In this document: in pieces, positions 60,851-64,000 of the stretch | Layout: each line of letters opens with the position of its first letter | Numbering within the stretch: the stretch's first letter is position 1 | Assembly: GCA_031772625.1 (NCBI GenBank) | Contig: CM062810.1 | Span: 870,499,650 to 870,563,649, forward strand | Source: Pinus tabuliformis | Lineage: Eukaryota > Streptophyta > Pinopsida > Pinales > Pinaceae | Direction: 5' to 3' | Length of the DNA stretch: 64,000 nucleotides | Made by a program: the position numbers and the translations under genes | Notes under the pieces: model-generated | Told to the model about the DNA's origin: nothing | Databases searched by the model: none | The model's input: only the letters and a program-made list of their open reading frames with translations

Positions 60851-62190
60851 GCTGAACTGCTCCACAATTGGTAATCTCTTTGATGACATATGGCCCCAAC
60901 TAATGCATCCAAAATTTTCCTAGAAATTCATCAAACTTGTTGTCTTATAATAAAACTGAATCATTTACCTTGAAGGTGCACAGTTTGATGTACCGATCGT
61001 TCCATGCCATTTTGCACTCCTTCTGAACTTGCTGATGGAATCTAGCCAAAAATCTATCTTCCTCCAGCTTTGTCAACTGCATGAACCTTTCTTCTAAGGC
61101 TCCACGATCCACCATTCCTATGAGCATATCTATCCATATACTATGTACAATGTACTCCATCGGCATCACATCTTATATGTCATAGACGAGTCGAAAAGTT
61201 GTCTGTCGAGTCAGCTTCTTACAAGTAGTTCTATAAGCCCATAACACCGCTGGCACGCGCACGTCCCAAACATTCCTATGTGCATTGGAAATCTTTGTCA
61301 ACGCATTCTCCAATATCTTATTAAACAATTCCATCATCCCATTAGCCTGAGGGTGATATGGCATGCCCTTTTGATGATAAACTTGGAATTCCTTCATCAT
61401 CACGTTGATCGTTTCATTAAGAAAATGTGTACTGTGATCACTCATCAAAATCTTCAGGCAACCAAACCTAGTGAGCACATATTCAAATAGTAACTTCACT
61501 GTTGTTTCCCCTGTACAATCCTTTACGGGCCATGACTCTGCCCATCTGGTCAAATACTATGTCACAGTGATGATATATCGTGCACCCATCTTCTTTCCTG
61601 GAGGTTGAATCGGTCGTACAAAATAAATTACCAATTTTTCAAATGGCTGCAACAACACTTGTGGATTCAGAGGTAGCTCATCCCTCCGCGATGGCCTGCC
61701 CATTCTTTGACATGCGTCACATGCCCTACAATAAGCTTTGGAATCCTTATGTAGTGTCAGCCACCACAACCTAGCGTGTAAAATATTATGCATTGTTGCT
61801 TTTCCTGCATAATGGCCTCCTGCAACCCCTCCATGAGCTTCAACTAAGATGCTACCTTGTTCAAACTTAGGCACATAATGTTGCAATATCTCATTTGCTC
61901 CCATCTTATACAAGTGACCTGCAATAATGGAAAATTCTGTCACGCGCACCACCAATTCCTTCTTTTGTTGGTTGGTGTACCCTTCTAGAGTCGTTCTTGT
62001 AGTCAAAAAGTGTATGACGTCTACAAAAAGATTATCTGCAATGCGCATCGCAAAGAGCTGTGCATCAAGCAATCCTTCCTCCAAATTAGTGGGCTCCTCA
62101 CCTGTTTCAATGTGTGACAGATAATCTGGTCCTCCATTCAATCTCCTTAGCTTTACAATGACTTCAAAATCATATCCCTGAAACAACAGT
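60851..62190 (-). pseudogene. E integrase
   Basis: N-terminal part: GYDFEVIVKLRRLNGGPDYL (RNase H-integrase linker), YKMGANEILQHYVP, LHKDSKAYCRACDACQRM. Core: TRWAESWPVKDCTGETTVKL, LTRFGCLKILMSDHSTHFLN and GMPYHPQANGMMELFNKIL. A C-terminal region runs to about 60945. It is well matched to D1 15240-16240. It is a fossil. Confidence 0.88.
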
Positions 62191-62249
62191 AGCTATATGC
62201 ATATTCTCCCCCGACACAGGATTGTTGACAAAGTACTTTAATGCAGAAT

Positions 62250-63340
62250 AGTCTATATAAATTTTAAAGTGTCTACCTAGCAAGTAGTTTTTGAACTTCT
62301 AGAGCATGTACACCATAGCCAAACCTTCACACTCTATTGTTGAATAATTCTTCTTAGCCTTAGATAGCTTCCTTCTTGTGAACATCATAGGGTGATCCAA
62401 CTCTCCCTCATTGGGCTGTGTCTGTACTGGTCCCAGCACAATACATGATGCATCCACGTCGCGATGAAATTCCTTCTTCCAATTCAGGAAGCCTAGTATC
62501 GACGTGGTGACCATATTTTCTTTTAACACATCCAAGCTCTACTAACATTCTTCATTCCAACAGAATGTAGCATCCTTCTTCATTAGTTTTTCCATTGGCG
62601 CAGTAATCTAAGCATAACCCTTGATGAATTTTCAATAATAGCCTACATGCCCCAGTGTTTTTCCTAGTTGTTTGATAGTTCTTAGCACCTACAAATTGAT
62701 TATAACCATGATCTTAGTTGGATCCACCATTAATCCTCGTCTACATACTACATGACCTAATAAAATTTCGAAAGGGACGCAAAATATACACTTCTTCAAG
62801 TTTAGCACGATCTGATACCTCAAGCATGTATCCGACATCAAGATTAGACTAGCTACATAGCACTTTACTAGCCCAAACATCATCCAATTTTCAAAGTATA
62901 CCTCCAAGAACTTGTGAATGAAGTCCTTCAATGCTACGATGCTTACGCGCAAAAATATCATTGGCGCATTCTTTAGTCCAAAAGGCATTACAGTATACTG
63001 AAAGCATCCCCATTCATTCGTGAATGTCGTATTACTCCTATCTTCCAGTGCGATCTTGATTTGATGGTACCCCGAGAACCCATGAGTGGATGAATATGCT
63101 TCATGTCCTCCTACATTATGCAACACTTCATCGGTGAACGGAGTCAGAAAAGGATCATGCACACAAGTGTCATTCAACTTCCTGAGATCTACATGTATCC
63201 TTATTTCATCCTTCAACTTCTTTTCCTGAACTACAATAGGACTTACCCAGTCGGACTCCTCCACTAGTTCAATGATTCCCGCCACTAACATTTTATCTAA
63301 CTCCAAAAGGACCCTTTACTTATATTTAGGATTAAGGTGA
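62250..63340 (-). pseudogene. E reverse transcriptase and RNase H
   Basis: RT: ELDKMLVAGIIELVEESDWV, IRIHVDLRKLNDTCVHDPF, FSGYHQIKIALEDRSNTTF and WGCFQYTVMPFGLKNAPMIF. RNase H: FHRDVDASCIVLGPVQTQPN and KNYSTIECEGLAMVYML. It is a fossil. Confidence 0.88.
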
Positions 63341-63370
63341 TATGGCCTCTTCTTCACAGGGTTCGTGTCT

Positions 63371-63935
63371 GGTGATGCAGGTGGCTCCAGAAACACACAC
63401 AAGACCAAGAGGGCTCATGAAAGCTCTAAAATCAAATTGATCAAACTAATTTCAAACTAGGGCTAGAGCGAAGCTCTCATCGTCCTCATCATGGCGATGT
63501 GAACGGTTTCTAAAACCGAGTCCGTATGTGAAAGTTAGAAGCAGTCAAAGTTAGGTTGAATTTTTGCTGACTTGGTAGGCTTAAGGAGGACACAATTTGG
63601 ATAGAACCCAACCACCAGATTCCGACCAACCTGGGTCAGATTCTGGGAAAACTTGTGGCCTGGTTAATTTGTCTCCTTCAACCTGAAATCTGAATAATTT
63701 TATAAGGCCTTATTTTTTAAAATAAAAATAAAAAAAAAATTGTGGTTGCGGGCCACCACCCCTACCTCCCCTCATACCAATATAACAAAATATATATAAT
63801 AATGGGGGGGGGGGGGTGGCCATGATCCTTCTGCCCCTGGAAGTGGCCAACCAAAAATGACATGGGGTGGGTAGCCATAACCCTGCCACCCCTAGAACCA
63901 CGTCCCACCTTTAACCATATGCAATGTTATGTGAG
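63371..63935. other. Unassigned sequence at the right edge
   Basis: It has no recognisable gag or protease of E. It includes A-rich and poly-G (63804-63817) tracts and two CC-rich stretches. It may be a further insertion whose end lies outside the window, possibly the body of the SINE-like repeat. Confidence 0.4.
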
Positions 63936-64000
63936 GCCGGCAGGGATCGAACCTGCCTAGCCCATGTGGGTCGGCCCCCACCGGGCAACCCCATATGGCA
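63936..64000 (-). repeat. tRNA-derived SINE-like head (Pol III A and B boxes)
   Basis: On the minus strand TTGCCCGGTGG (63988-63978) resembles an A box, and GGTTCGATCCC (63953-63943) is a B box with one difference from consensus. The B box sits in a perfect T-arm-like stem GCAGG...CCTGC. Spacing suits a tRNA-derived promoter. The rest of the would-be tRNA does not fold as a gene, so a SINE is more likely. Confidence 0.5.

Larger units (their letters stand above)
40847..63370 (-). mobile_element. Element E: D-family Ty3/gypsy fossil on the minus strand, containing F
   Basis: Read leftward: RT and RNase H (63306-62250), integrase (62186-60945), spacer, accessory ORF (60245-about 55930), then the 3' LTR (55817 to 40847). 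F is inserted in that LTR. E lies in the integrase of A2; the left flank is gaagg at 40842-40846, and the matching flank would be beyond the window. It is the same family as D1. Gag and the 5' LTR are not seen; recognisable E sequence ends near 63370. It is old, with many breaks, and contains a 1.35-kb internal tandem duplication. Confidence 0.85.

Noticed and set aside
1-64000. CRISPR arrays, operons, rRNA or ordinary host genes
   Set aside because: No spacer-repeat array, bacterial signals or non-transposon gene could be found on either strand.

Overview
The window looks like intergenic DNA from a large, retrotransposon-rich seed-plant genome. Old, worn, deeply nested Ty3/gypsy LTR elements, weak AT-rich spacers and the absence of any ordinary host gene suggest a gymnosperm, but the species is a guess. 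No CRISPR, operon or bacterial feature is present, and no complete rRNA or tRNA gene.

Layout. 1-3646: 3' part of element A1, a Tekay-like chromovirus fossil with its 3' LTR. 3647-12931: spacer with two decayed accessory-type reading frames, one on + (about 3950-6720, with a 354-bp tandem duplication) and one on - (about 9500-11031). From 12932 to the right edge is one stack of insertions. D1 (5' LTR at 12932) is interrupted by A2 (LTR at 18953, same family as A1). A2 is interrupted by B (21193-38629, Athila-like), which holds C (24360-30192). Further right A2 is interrupted by E (40847 to about 63370, minus strand, same family as D1), whose 3' LTR is split by F (41655-55622, Tat/Ogre-like). 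That is four levels deep. The last 70 bases carry Pol III A- and B-box-like sequence of a tRNA-derived SINE type.

F is the youngest and best kept: two 1050-bp LTRs about 97% alike by hand count and an exact 5-bp target duplication. It carries an N-terminal disordered Q/P/Y-rich region, gag, protease, RT, RNase H and integrase, a second archaeal-type RNase H after integrase, and an antisense gene. The antisense gene has a TATA box, an ATG and two GT-AG introns that keep the frame, and it is open throughout, although the sense frame is broken several times. F's leader carries complementarity to a tRNA-Arg that runs far past a usual primer-binding site.

Related accessory proteins recur: a sense ORF downstream of integrase in B is visibly related to the minus-strand pseudogene at 9.5-11 kb, and the F antisense protein may be a distant relative. 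D1 and E share a different accessory ORF. B and F also share a non-coding block with a conserved hairpin in their 3' regions. Family names rest on remembered domain motifs, and identities are hand counts; no search was run.
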